DNA of 64,000 bases from Antedon bifida (lineage: Eukaryota; Echinodermata; Crinoidea; Comatulida; Antedonidae): NCBI GenBank assembly GCA_963402885.1, contig OY727097.1:26777401-26841400 (forward strand), written 5' to 3'. The position numbers and the translations under genes were made by a program. Of the stretch, positions 24,801 to 37,614 are shown one piece after another (position 1 is the first letter of the stretch; each line of letters opens with the position of its first letter). The notes under the pieces were generated by a model. It searched no databases and was not told the DNA's origin. It saw only the letters and a program-made list of their open reading frames with translations.

Positions 24801-27800
24801 TTTGTACGGTACAAATCAGCGCGCTCCTAATTTACATACGGCACGCGCATGCGCACACTATAAATTAACAATGGACTTTCCAAGAAAAGTTAAAATTATG
24901 ATAATGTGTGTACAGCATGTGTCTATACACTAGAAACTGAAACATTAATGTAGCCAATGTTCTTACATTATCCATGACGTCATTAGTTGACCAGCGCTGC
25001 TAATAAACTGAACAACAACTTTCAACAATTTCGATTAATTGCAATATTATTTATGACAAAAGATAAAATGTTGAACTGCAATAACAAGATTATTATCCAA
25101 ACACACAATAAAACAAATCTAAACAAACACGAGCACACGACACTTAATCCTTACCGCTACCAATTTCAAAATCTTCAGTTATTTTAAAGATTATCTGTGT
25201 CTGTTTGCCGAGCGTTCAAAGAACATATTTTTAATAAACGTTGATGAAATGGCGCTATAAACATGAACTATTGATTCATTGATTAATATTCCTATGATTG
25301 TAATGCTTTACTAAATTTCGGCAAGAATGCCATTAGACTAGCAAGGAGGTGGTGATGTGGCGGAAAAGAATCGGGACAAGAGAAACATGTAGAATGAGAT
25401 AAAACATACTTTAAGTCAATGCAGGTTATAGGCCTAAAGCAAAAAAAAAAACTTCGTTCACGTCCGGGATTTGATTTTTTTTTCTTTTGATGAGGGGCTT
25501 TACTATTAGCTACCGTGATTTACCAACATGAGTTTAAAAGTTCAGCTTTCGTTTACACATATCGGAACACTTTGAAGATCACGAACATGACATTTTGATG
25601 ACAAATTAGTGATATTCTTCAATTTTTTAACCATTAAAAAAAAAAGAAAATAGTTTTAAAAGGCCATTCGGCTTCAACATTTAATCAGCTTACATTTTTT
25701 ACCTAATATTTCTTCCAATTTTTTTGTAAAAACATACAAAGAATTTGATGAGGGAGGGGACAGAACGTAGAACTAACCATTTTCTTTAAAATCTGGCTCG
25801 ATATCTTATCTTCTTTATACAAACCTACAATAAGGTTAAATAAGCAAAACATTTACATTTGTTGAGGAAGGGAACGAAGCGTTTTAAAAAAAATATAACT
25901 TAAACTAGATATTTTGTTCATTTCTTTACAAACATCCAAAAGGTTTCTACGAAACTTACAAGTTGTCATTTTGATTTCATTAACATCACGTTCGTGACTG
26001 CAAATTCTGCAACTTTTTCCTGCAGACTTCCGTTACGATTTAAATGTTGATAGATAATAACTTAAATATGTCTATTTTGACTTCTAATATGTTCTTATAT
26101 ATTATATATGTCATTAGACTACCGTATCAAAAGTAACATGGATATCATTAAAAATTGTTTGAAACTAATATTTTTAATATAAACATCATGATAGGAACAA
26201 AATATTAATTTTTTCCATTTAATTTAAAGTAAACGTTCATTTTCTTCTTTAGTAAATACAGTACATAAGTAATAGGAACAATACTTCAATAAGGCACAAA
26301 GAAGAGAACAAATGACTAAACGGTTTTTGCTTTTAGAAAACAAATGATGCACATATGTTTCTAAAACCTGGAAATACTCTAAAATTTGATAATTATTTTT
26401 ATTCTCAAAACACCAACATCAAAAATATACATTGAAATATACTGTAGATAAAAATTACAGTCTGGCGGCTCGTAGAAGAGTTATCCAATCTTATTTGACA
26501 TAATAGTATAAAATATAGACAATCACAATATAATCACTCATATTATGTACCGCAAAATTGAGTCGGAATTAGTCAAAAGAAAACCAAGTTATTGTTAGCC
26601 GTATTCTTAATTAAAAGCACATAAAAACCATTACAAATTACTTTATTTGTACTATGCCGATTGAGGTCATGTACTGTTATAGTGAAACAAGCCAGAACGA
26701 TACTACTCTCTCAAATGTCTGTCTAATAGCGTAATAACGGATGTTTAAGATACATTATCATGCAAAAACAGGAAAGAAATGAATATTTTTAGGAACTAAG
26801 TTTGTTATGTTGCAATGTTGGAAATTCCAAATGCAGTAGGCCTAAATGTAATGTATCGATGCAACTTATAGAGATTAGGGTGGGGAGAGTAATCGGTGGA
26901 GAGGGTACTGTAGTCGCTGGGGGGAGGGGGTGTAATCGGTGGGGAGGGCCGTAATCGGTGCAGAGGTTGCGATGTGATGATCATAGAAAATCCTGTCATA
27001 TTGTATTGTATTTAATGTTGGTTAACACTCATTGAAAATTCCAAAAGAGAGTGTATCGGGATTCGAACCCATGACCTCCAGAACACCATGAACGATATTA
27101 CTAAAATTGCACGTGTGCAGAAATTCTTATTCTAAGTTATTACATCGTTTCTTCATTATATTCAGAAGGCTAGGCAGTTTCTATAATATACAAACATTCT
27201 TAATGTCAATAAGTGCTATCCTTAATCCTAAACTGTCACGTATGTTTCTCTCTTTCTTTATCAAACAGAATTGATAGTGTAAATGACGTCATCATTTACG
27301 TCACAGCAGGAATGAGCGCATTTGGTTTGATACTGATAATAGTTTCAATCTTGGAAACAGGTCCGACAAGAAATCGAACGTGCAGAGGGAAGCTTTCAAG
27401 ATACTGTGGCGTTGGAACAACAGGATTTGTAAGTTTTGAGTAAAAACATGGATTTGTTTCATTATTTGGAATTATTTGTGGAATTAAACCATAAGGTGGA
27501 TAAAATAATGGAAACCTTTGGTGTAATTAAGAATTTAACTTCAACTATCACTCAAATCTTATGATTGTTGGTAATGAAAGTGAACATTTTGAAATGAGCA
27601 TGAGCAATTTCATTATCGATTAATATTTGGAAACAGAAACTGTTGAACAGTTGCACGATTACAGAAAATGTTAAGTCAAATAGCTATAATAAAATCACAT
27701 GACATTACATTTGCAGTCAAATTTACAGTTCCATTTTTTCATATTATTACATTTACAGTCACATTATTACATTTACAGTCACATTATTACAGTTACAGTC

Positions 27801-30800
27801 ACATTATTACATTTACAGTCACATTATTACATTTACAGTCACATAATTACATTTACAGTCACATAATTACATTTACAGTCACACAATTACATTTACAGTC
27901 ACACGATTACATTTACAGTCACACAATTACATTTAGTCACATTATTACATTTACAGTCACATTATTACATTTACAGTCACATTATTACATTTACAGTCAC
28001 ATTATTACATTTACAGTTACATAATTACATTTACAGTCACGTTATTACATTGACAGTCACGTTATTACATTTACAGTCACATTATTACATTTACAGTCAC
28101 ATTATTACATTTACAGTCACATTATTACATTTACAGTCACATAATTACATTTACAGTCACATAATTACATTTACAGTCACATACATTTACAGTCACATAC
28201 ATTTACAGTCACATTATTACATTTACATTCACATACATTTACAGTCACATTTAATTACAGCATCACATATTTACAGTCGCATTTACATTTACGAACATAT
28301 ATTTACAATTAGAATCACATTTACAATTAGAATCACATTTACATTACAGTCACATTTCCAGACATATATATTTATAAGTGTACTCATCCTTTCAAATCTC
28401 CTCGAGTCATTTACCTCAATCTATGATTAGCATTTTTCAAATCAATAAGGTTTAACTAGTACTTGGTTTAATCTAGCCTATCATAATAACCTTACAGATT
28501 GCAAAGTCTAGTGAATATTTTTCTTAAAACGGCGGGAAAAAATTTAACATAAACTCATGGTTTAGGCGTGCGTTTCATTGAAAAATCGAACTAATCTCTT
28601 TATCTTTATTATCATTAATTAGTAATAATCTTTATTTGAAACATAGTATAAAGCTCTGTCTACACTGTCAAACTAGTTAGACAAAAAAAAGTGTGTGCTC
28701 AAATATGGTAGTGATGTGCCCAAATATGGTAGTGGTATGACATCATTGTGTCCATATATGGGCACATAACATTTTTTTGATAGTGTAGACAGAGCTTTTG
28801 ACCGCCTGTTTGTTACTTTGGAGAAAAACGATTTGATACTTTCCTGTTAAGTGAACTAACACGACCAACGCAATTCTGGTATACGAACCCAATATATTCG
28901 CATTACTAATAATATTCGATAAAACCTGATTAAAATTCAGTGTATGATTTTGATTGAATTTCATTTTCGGATTGAAAGTTAATCCGTGTTATTACGCTAT
29001 TCGTAATTTTCGCCTTTCGTGTTGTTGTCCGGTAATTCATTATTTAAGCACATACTCGAGACACTTCGTGTCTAAAGCGATGTAATTAATGGCGCTAATA
29101 AAAGTTGGTGTTTAATTCAATGCGACTTGCAGTACATGAACTTTTAAACATCAATCGCGTGCCTGGAAATGAATTATTGGCATACCCACAATGCATTTCA
29201 TTAAACAAAATAATTATGGTGTCGCTCGATAGCATGATGTTACAATTATCGACGCGCCGATAATTCGTTAGTTTCGGCCTAGAACTTTAACTAAAGTTAC
29301 TCCCAATCCAAATTTAGGCACAACAATTCACCAGCCCAAACCACTCAATACTGGTACAGTTTTGACAAATGGTATTATCAATGCAATCTAACAACATGAG
29401 CTCCAATCAAATCAAAAGGTTTACCTGTGGCTGCGACACCATCAGTTCCAGACCTAACAGAATATGTACATAGTACAGTAATGTTGGTATTAAAGATCAA
29501 AGGAAAGTTACTTACCTTGGCAAGGCGAGCTCAGTGTCCGGTTGTTTTATGAGGGCATCATTAGTACATAAAAGTTCATAAAAGTACACTAAACCAAAAC
29601 ATTTCTGAAGATAGTATGTATTATCAAAGGTTGATTTCACTTTTACTTCGGAAAAAATACTTTATTTGAGGATCACGTTAAAACATAACCTCGTTTAATA
29701 ATTACACTATTTTTTTCCAGCTTGCTTTTATAACATTTGTTTTATGCGTGGCATGGACAGTAATATCAGTCCTCTTTGGTTTCCCAACAACAATGGTTAT
29801 TATGTTGAATGGATTTTGCAACAACGTTGAAACATTTGAGAATTCTTGCTTAGATCTTACGTCATATGGTAAGTTGACTTAAGCATAAAGTTGCATTTTA
29901 TACACCCTTTGTGTAGACTACTTTACTTTTAATTTCGCAGTCATTGCGTTTGTTAAAAACATAACTCAAACGGGTATGTAACAATGGGGAAAAAAGAATT
30001 ATCATTATATACACTGCTAGTTTTGATGCTCCATATGAGGGACTGTGGGAAGCAGCGCATTATGTACAGACGTCTTACGACTACAGACAATTACTTGTCT
30101 CTGTAAAACCCGTGTAATGTAAATATCTATTGCTGAATAAATGTGAATAGGCCTATAGTTGTTTACTGGCAAAATGTATACCTTTTTACAGGTTTTTCAC
30201 AAGAAGAATCGAATGCTACCAGAGTGATCTGCGGACCACAGCTCGAGGACTTCTGTATGAGGGTAAGTTATTCAATAATCGTTAGACGAGTGTACGATTA
30301 ATTTAATGTTATAAGAAAAATGTTAAGAAAAAAATGATTTGACATGAAATGACGCTGAAACGGCATACGGCATATGTACGCATTCCCGCATCGCGGTGTA
30401 ATTCTGAAAATGTTATATTGTTTTATTATTCAATATATTTGTTCGTTTTTATTTTTTAGGCCGATGTAGTATTTGACACAACTGCCCTTTCAATTGCATC
30501 TTGTGTAGGAATAACCATCTCATTAGTAAGTTTATAGTTACATGCTTTGTATCAATTAATTAAGTTAGTTAAAACGGTTCGATACGTAGATATGTCTAAT
30601 TCAATTACACTGGTTGGTTTATAATAGAAGCATGCCTTTGGTGAAGAATTAAAGGGCAAGGTATATAATAATGATGTGGAATAAAAGACCGTTTATACTA
30701 CAACGTATATTAGAATGTTTTTACTAATGATAATGTTGATGGTAATGGTAACACATTGGCGTTAGAATAAAAATGATCGCGTGATGATTATAATTGTTTA

Positions 30801-32783
30801 CTTTTTTACATTTTTTTTATTTATTCAATTTCTGACATATACAATACAAAAAAAAAGACAAAACGAAATATAAAAGGCAAGGAAAGACCAAACAGGTTCT
30901 AAATACCTATGCTAGTTGGTGAACCCATAACAGTGCACAGAAATAAACAAAAAAATATGATTTCTAGTTGAAGATCAACTAGAAATAATGATTTATAGTT
31001 TAAGATGATGATAATTATAAAAATAATAATTTGTATTTACAGACGATGTATGATGAATTTTCTGTACTTAGTACATACATACATTTTGTTAAAAATATAC
31101 TTATCATATTTAACTTTCTACAAAAAGTGGGTCAATACTACAAGTAACATTTTTCGTTCACACTAATAGCTTTTAGCTGAGACATTTGATCTCATCTTAA
31201 ATTCACCTAATGGATTGATATGTTGAAAGCTATTTATACACGTCCACCCAGACAAACTGGTCGATATTGTCATTTTAATTAATCTCTACATAGCCTACAT
31301 ATGAAAACGGTTCATCAGGTTCCCTCCATTTTGTTACACGATTTAAGTATTAAAAAGTTGTTTTATTTGCCGTTTTAATTAATATACACTGTTTCATCAA
31401 CCGCTCTCCATTTTTATACGATTTTACGGACATTGATGTTAATTTGGTATTTAATTAATTTCTAATGAAACATTTGGTTGACAAAGTTTCATCAACTTCT
31501 CTCCATTTTGATACGATTTAGATATTAAATAGTTGTTTTATTTGCCATTTTAATTATTATACACGATTTCATCAACCGCTCTCCATGTTGATACGATTTG
31601 ACGCTCACTGAACTTACTGTGGTATCTAATTAATTTCTGTGAAACATTTGGTTTACAAAGTTTCATCAACATCTCTCCATTTTTACGGACACTGGTTTTA
31701 ATTTGGTATTGGATATTAATGCTATGAACCATTTGGCTTATATGACAAAGTTTAATCAAGTCATTTAATCTCGATTTTGTTACAGACATTAATTTTAATT
31801 ACTCTCTATAAAATATAGCAACGTCTCTCTATTTTGATACAGTTTTACGGACATTGATCCTAATGTGATATTTCCAATTACTATAAAACTTTTGGATGAC
31901 AAAGTTTCATCAACTTCTCTCCATTTTATACAATTTTACTTGCTTAATTGAATTTGTTCATCACACTATTATTAATCTTCGATATTATTACGTTGTATCA
32001 ACAATTTAGTTGTGTTTAATCAACTTCTTTCCATTTATTGAGAGAATATCAACATTATTTGTCCTTAACGTGTTCTCCATCACATTCATTTTAATGACAG
32101 TTTATTGAAACCTTTCCTTTATCTCTTAGTTTAATTTTCTTTTGGTTATTACAAATGTGACAGATACCGATTGTTTATTAACATCTCTCAATTCTAATGT
32201 TCATTGACGATAAGATCGATATTATTTTCAATCTAAGTTTCTTTCGATCTGAATTAGTGAGATTATAAAAAAGATTTGCTATATGCCATGGAATGGTTTT
32301 AGCTGATACGCTTTTTCCACTATGGATTTCAATTTCTCCTATTTTTCGTTAATAGTATCACTGATATAATATATATTTACCAAAATAGTGTCATTTTAAA
32401 AATTAATTTCTTTCAGTTTTGTTTTTCTTTTTTCTGTCAATCATTCTCTGTTTCATCAAAGTCACGTGTCATTTAAAAATATCTTAGAACAAAATAATGT
32501 AATTAACTTTCCTTAGGTATCTGTTTGATTTATATATTCTTTTGGTTATATATATTATAACATATATTATAACATAATATGTTATATTATTGGATTACTG
32601 ATTTTATTTGTTTTAAATTCCCAGGTCATATTTTTGATTGCGTTAGCCGCAAACTATGCGTACGTACGAACTTACGGAAAATTGCAAGGAATACGGAAAA
32701 CTGGCAACACAAACGAAAACCACGGAACGTACACGAATGAAGATTTATTTATGAACCCCGAAACAAGAACGACTGATTTGTAG
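21867..32783 (+). CDS. M6: Neuronal membrane glycoprotein M6 / proteolipid family, paralogue B
   Basis: Seven coding exons: 21867-21927, 23371-23545, 27269-27428, 29721-29868, 30192-30262, 30460-30525, 32625-32783 (TAG). The product is about 279 residues (vertebrate M6A is 278). The first exon encodes MPQKDSRRSKHYYYYDADEK and ends in phase 1 before Gly-Cys, like the M6A N terminus. Then come a cysteine cluster and TM1 (RRIPFVSVFAFLLYVAGL), outer loop 1 with an NGT sequon, TM2 (VIIYVTAGMSAFGLILIIVS) followed by ETGPTR, TM3, a large outer loop with four cysteines in the PLP/M6 pattern (FC..., SCLDL, ICG, FCM) and TM4 (ALSIASCVGITIS to VIFLIALAANYAYVRTYGKL). The cytosolic tail ends ETRTTDL. Known relatives act at the surface of neurons and glia in process outgrowth and membrane organisation. 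Assignment to the family is strong; orthology to M6A rather than M6B or PLP is not resolvable here. Confidence 0.88.
22215..22440. repeat. Region with repeated TACGTTACG words
   Basis: TTATTACGTTACGTTA occurs near 22240 and again near 22400, with further GTTACG words. The two blocks flank about 150 bp in the first intron of M6 paralogue B. This may be a degraded element; no clear terminal inverted repeat was defined. Confidence 0.3.
23177..23210. repeat. 34-bp perfect palindrome between 12-bp direct repeats
   Basis: Positions 23177-23210 read the same on both strands, centred on AAAAATATTTTT with arms CATGGAGGTAT and ATACCTCCATG. The word ATGCATGAACCA lies immediately at both edges (23167-23178 and 23208-23219), overlapping the palindrome by two or three bases. 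This looks like a tiny insertion with a target duplication, or a minimal foldback element. Confidence 0.8.
23651..23846. mobile_element. Palindromic MITE, TACTGTATCTATTTC family (copy 4, best preserved)
   Basis: TACTGTCTATTTCCGAAGTA at the left and TACTTCAGAAATAGATACAG at the right are long inverted ends of about 45 bp. The interior contains CAGCATCTCATTTATATTAC and GGTTAGGTTACTACTAGATA. It lies about 105 bp after the TM1 exon of M6 paralogue B. Confidence 0.8.
27050..27105 (-). mobile_element. tRNA-like fragment, probable SINE remnant
   Basis: On the minus strand the sequence contains GGTTCGAATCC preceded by GGAGGTCATG, a good Pol III B box in a T-arm setting. A plausible A box is not clear and no clover-leaf closes, so this is a tRNA-derived repeat fragment and not a tRNA gene. 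Confidence 0.4.
27736..28330. repeat. 20-bp minisatellite in an M6 intron
   Basis: The unit ATTACATTTACAGTCACATT is repeated about 26 times from 27738 to roughly 28260, then decays into shorter variants up to about 28330. Substitutions are few (ATTATTAC/ATAATTAC/ACGATTAC), so the array is young. Because 20 is not a multiple of 3 and the unit lacks stops in the reading used, it generates long spurious frames of repeated HYYIYSHIITFTVTLLHLQS-like residues. Every unit contains TTTACAG, resembling a 3' splice site. Confidence 0.92.
28651..28798. mobile_element. MITE, AGCTCTGTCTACACTATCAA family
   Basis: Inverted ends AAGCTCTGTCTACACTGTCA and GATAGTGTAGACAGAGCTTT enclose AAATATGGTAGTGATGTGCC and the GGGCACATAACATTTTTT arm. 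It lies in the intron between exons 3 and 4 of M6 paralogue B. Confidence 0.85.
29425..29545. repeat. Dispersed repeat, copy 2 (pair with 3060-3215)
   Basis: It contains CTGTGGCTGCGACA, AGAATATGTACATAG, AGTAATGTTGGTATT and CTTGGCAAGGCGAGCTCAG in the same order as 3060-3215. It lies about 180 bp before exon 4 of M6 paralogue B. Confidence 0.5.
31190..32190. repeat. Degenerate tandem repeat rich in TTTCATCAACNNCTCTCCATTTT
   Basis: The phrase CATCAAC followed by CTCTCCAT recurs at about 31395, 31490, 31571, 31667 and 31909, with weaker versions before and after. The larger period is about 176 bp and a half-period of about 90 bp is visible. It fills much of the last intron of M6 paralogue B. No coding potential was seen. 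Confidence 0.7.
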
Positions 32784-35700
32784 AAAATGAAAAAAAAAAC
32801 ATTTTTAAAAAACAATGTAAATACTCTTTGGAAATTTGTTACAAAAGTACTTAACCGCAATATGGCTGAATGAACGATTGGCAATTTTTAAATATCCCAA
32901 GAATATTGCACAACTTTATTTCTGACGTGGCACTGTCACAAATTAACATTTTGGCTTGCGATTCGAATGACTACGTCATTTTATGGACACGAAATTGTGA
33001 AGAACTTTATTATCTACAACAAATATTGCTGAGATTGCATTTACCCACCAAGGGAACACTATGGATTAGATTTGTAACTGACGGTAAGGGAATCGATCTT
33101 CTCTACTCAACTGACATATGACGTTTTGTTGCAAATGATAAGCATATACGCCATCTTGAATCGATTATTTAAACACAAGAGTATTAATATTCATAAAACG
33201 AATTATGTTGCCGAAGACAAAGAAACTTCACGATTTATACTCAAGACTACTTAGAACACGGGATAGATGTTCTAGAAACATCCTTTTAGATTCACATTAT
33301 ACTTTATCACAATGACATTTCTTTAATCTTATATACGTAATACAGCACTGTTCTATTTTCTATAATGGTTCAAGACAATTTCAAATTACAGGGCGTATTC
33401 ACTTCACTTTGTAATAACTAATAACCTATAATTAATGTACTTTAGATTAGATTTAGATTTGTTAACATGTTAATTCCATCTAATTTCAGTATCGGAACGA
33501 GTTGGCGTTTAAAAGTTTAATTACATAACTTACAATAGAAAGATATTTATGTTTTAATTATGATTTATTGACGATTATAGATGTTTATTAAAATATTTAA
33601 GTTTTTCTTTCAATCCAATGTGTTATTTTTTGCAATATGTATTTACAATTACTAAAATCTTGCCAATTGAAAATCTAGTAAAAAGAGCTGTAGGCCTATT
33701 AAATAGAGACCCAAGGAGACAAGTTCGGGATTCAACAAAGTGTCCCCTTAATAGAGGTGTCCCAAAGAAGAGGTGCCACTGTATCATATTTTAATTCGTC
33801 CTACTCCATGTTAATACTTGCCACTGGGGATTTTTTTATATATTTATTCTGACACAAGTCATTTTTATATAAAATTGTTTTACATAATGTAACATAACTT
33901 TTATTCTTAAAATGCTGTTTTATTAAGTTATTTAAAAACACGAAGAGACTGTATGTTTTGATTATTTATTAAGAAATGTAATATTGTACTAAAGTGAAAT
34001 TAGCTTGATAGGTGGATTTTTACAATTTATGCGCATGATTTTTCAAGCCTGTTTTTAGCAGTTGGAAATGACCTAGGGTGACCTTTACTATACTTCCGTT
34101 ATTGCCTAAAAGTTCTTCCAACAACCTTCCCCACGAATACTTATTTTATAATCGTCTCGATAAAATATTATCAGGCAACGACCAAAACGCTTAAATGAAA
34201 GACAAATGAAAACAGAATTTCCTTTCTTAATCAAAATGTCTTCCTTTAAAGGATGACGTCACGAGCTCTGGTCATAGTGACGTAGCCTATGCTAATTGAA
34301 TAAACAGGCTAATGTTTGTATCGGTGTTTTTGCACGATTTGTCATTAGAGACATTACCCCAGTGTCTTGTCTTTCTTGTCAAACTTAATGGCCACAAATA
34401 GTTCTACTCATAGACTTACGAATATTTTTGGAGCATCACCATTTTTTAAACTTGCGTTTAGAACATTAGGCCTACGTCAGCGCACATAAATGTGTGAGTT
34501 GTGAAAACGAACCCACACGTATGGAATGCGACTGGTGCAACTATTTACACTATCCGTAACAATATATTTTGTATAAAGTAATATATAGCCGTGCTGCATG
34601 GACTTCCGATTCTAAACTTATTTTAGGCAAAACTGTAAAGTCGACTTTCCTGTTGTGTCACTCGCATGCGGTCGACTAGACAACATCGTGTCCATAAAGT
34701 TTAAATAGACATTTCCGTGCACGCATTTGCCACGTTTTCATTTTCCGTTTTTCGGTCACAATTTCTTCATGTAAAATATGTACAATATTTAATTTTACTT
34801 TTTTTATGAATAGATAAAAAGTGCATGTTGAATCTCAAAATACGTAACAACTGCAACTGTACAAACTTTCCCACCTCTTAGAATGTTTAAGTGTAAACTA
34901 TATGTATACATTCATGTAAATTATAATTATTTTACCTAGTTTTGTTGGTGGATATATTGAATTTCTACGTACGAGCAGATTGTTTGCATGACTGACTGCT
35001 TTTCTTGCATTTGGTGAGCTATTTACACGGCAATAAACATTTGACTATATGCAAGCATTTCAAGTGTGATTTATTAAAGCGTTTATTGTTACTACGTAAA
35101 ACGCGTTGGTATTCCAAGCACGTCAAACGTTTTCTCATATAACTATGAATTAAGTATCGTAAATGATCGAATAAAGCGCCTGTGTTGAATAAGCACCGCG
35201 TCGAATTTTTCTTTTTTTACGCGTATCTGCCGTTTTTTCAGAGTGAATGAGATAATATAGAAAGTAATGTGATAGGCCTACGTTGAATTTAAAATGTGCA
35301 GTAATACTGTTCATACAACTAAAGAAAATAATAGTGAGTACGGTAGTCGAACGTGTAGAAATAGATCATGGACCTACTGTGGCTACTAAACCTAGATCAT
35401 CCCACTATAATTAATTGCATGCATACAATGTTTATAGTTAAAACTGTAATAGACCACATATAAATCTAATATTGAATGGGTCTTTAAGTGGAAGGGACCT
35501 TTACTTAGCCTTAATTAAATCTAAACATACCTGATGTTAATTATTGATGGTTCAGAATTACCAAGAGGCAAATGCATAACATATTAATGATGAAATCACG
35601 GTCCGCTGCGCATCAGCTGCTGCGTATGCGGCCGGCTGTATCAACATTTCTTAGTTTTGTGGATACTGTATCTATTGCATTAACATGCACATGGGAACGC

Positions 35701-37614
35701 TAGTTTAAAAAATGTTCATCTGAAGGTACTTGGCTCAATGTTGTGTACCATTACGGTAAATCTAGAAATGTGACTAGACGTGTCATTGATACCGCAGGCC
35801 TATATACAGTACAATTTATCCCTTTCAGATATTTTTTGATATTTAAAAAAAAATAGGCCTAATAGGAAATAAATTGTGCTAAAAAATAAATCCCTCTCAC
35901 CACCGCTTCAGCTTACTTTTAACGTACAGTCGGCTATACTTATAAACATCATCATCATAACGTCACAATCACCATCATTCCGTCTTTATAGTCTTTAATC
36001 TCATCATCGATGTCATTTTCATCAGAAACGGCTATACTTATCAACGTCATCATTATAACGTCACTATCACAATCATTCCACTGTCTTTATCGTCTCCATT
36101 CTCATCATCGATGTCATTTTCATCAGAAAAGGCTACTGTATACTTATCAACGTCATCATTATTACGTCACTATCACCATCATTCCACTGTCTTTATCGTC
36201 TTCATTCTCATCATAGATGTCATTTTCATCAGAAACGGCTATACTCATCAACGTCATCATTATTACGTCACTATCATTCCACTGTTTTTATCGTCTTCAT
36301 TGTCATCACCGATATCATTTCTTCAGAAACATTTCGAAAACAATACCCGGGAAAATTAAAACGAAGGTATACCATCGCACATTGCGATAACGCCAGTTTC
36401 CGAAATTTCATAATCGCGGAAGTTATATCAACTGCACGGAAACAATAAAATGTTTTAAAACTATTGTTTATTTACAAAGCGTTCAAAATGTACATAACGG
36501 CTACTAGTACTATTTCTGTTTTGTGTTTAGGCCTATCTATAATAAGCACACGCTGTTTTTATTTACAATTGTCCACGGTTTAAATAATAAAATAGTACTG
36601 CTGTCATTTTACGATGAAATATTATAAACAAATGTACGTGAGATATCCGAATATGGGATATTAAATTACAGATAAATAGAACCAATACTTATGTGTAATC
36701 ATCCTTTTCCGTGTTAAATTACAGAAACGAGAATTAATATACACGAAACAGATCAGGGTTATACATATTTTGTGCACAAGTTACGTGCACGACACCATAC
36801 TACAAGAAGTATTATATATCCAGTCAATTATGTCGGTGATGACGTGCCATAGGTGATGCGTATGGAAGGCATGAAGTAAAACAGAATTTTGTAGAATTTA
36901 GAATATAGCTTAATATGCTTCAAACAATACTTTAAAACGTATAATAATAACATAGTTAAATATTAAAATGTGAAAGATATTACTATCATTAAATGAAAAA
37001 AGCTATATTACATTCGAATATAAAACTAAATTCCGGGCCTTCTGCATCTAGCCTACAATAGCACATTAAACATAAAATATTTTACTAATTTTCTAAGATG
37101 TATAATAACCATTGGTATTAATAAACGTAACATGTGTTTTATTTTCAAGGTGCACTTATGACTAGTATTAAAATATTAATTTACGATTATGACTATTAAA
37201 AAAAATGAAATGGAATCAAGAATATTTCAGGAATGTTTACTTGGGAATGCTACTAAAACTGTGAATAAATTAACATAAATTGACACATTTTAATTTTGTT
37301 TTTAAATTAACAAAATATTACGTTATATTACAGATAAAATATACAAAAAAGCTTTAGGTAAATTGTAATTTTTCTAATAATTATGGTAATGTTCTTTTGT
37401 AAAGGTAATCTTCTTGCATATAAACTGATGTTCAACATATTATAACTATCGTATAATAAAGTTAAACATCATTATTAATTGCATATTTGTACTTGCACTT
37501 GACAGTATGTTTAATCTATTTATATCATCCTTTGTATGACTGACTGTCCATTTAAGTTGACCATTGATGGTACACTATTCTTGATTGGTTAATCTGACTA
37601 TAATTAGATACATC
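32784..37614. other. Convergent intergenic region between M6 paralogue B and OFD1
   Basis: The two flanking genes point towards each other, so this holds both 3' untranslated regions. For OFD1, a minus-strand AATAAA near 37139 is a candidate poly(A) signal. An open frame at 32870-33121 lies in the presumed M6 3' UTR and looks spurious. A remnant of a dispersed GTGTCCCCTTAATAGAGGTG repeat is at 33690-33785, and tandem repeats at 35935-36340. No other gene was supported. Confidence 0.55.
35935..36340. repeat. Tandem repeat, unit about 101-108 bp, four copies
   Basis: ATCGATGTCATTTTCATCAG recurs at about 36006, 36107 and 36215, with a variant at 36310, each followed by AAACGGCTATACTNATCAACG. 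Copy lengths differ slightly. Short frames across it are rich in Ser/His and are by-products of the repeat. Confidence 0.85.

Noticed and set aside
27050-27105. A minus-strand tRNA gene
   Set aside because: A good B box is present but no acceptor stem or anticodon arm closes.
27668-28430. Two long adjacent frames of repeated His/Ile/Thr/Tyr-rich residues
   Set aside because: Pure translation of the 20-bp minisatellite inside an intron of M6 paralogue B.
29500-29530. TTACTTACCTTGGC resembling the U1 snRNA 5' end (ATACTTACCTGGC)
   Set aside because: The rest of the U1 sequence and its Sm site do not follow; the stretch is part of a dispersed repeat pair.
32870-33121. 83-residue frame after M6 paralogue B
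   Set aside because: Starts 87 bp after the M6 stop codon, in the presumed 3' UTR; no resemblance to a known family.
36010-36359. Ser/His-rich frames of 68 and 82 residues
   Set aside because: Generated by the 101-108-bp tandem repeat; no conserved start or splice context.
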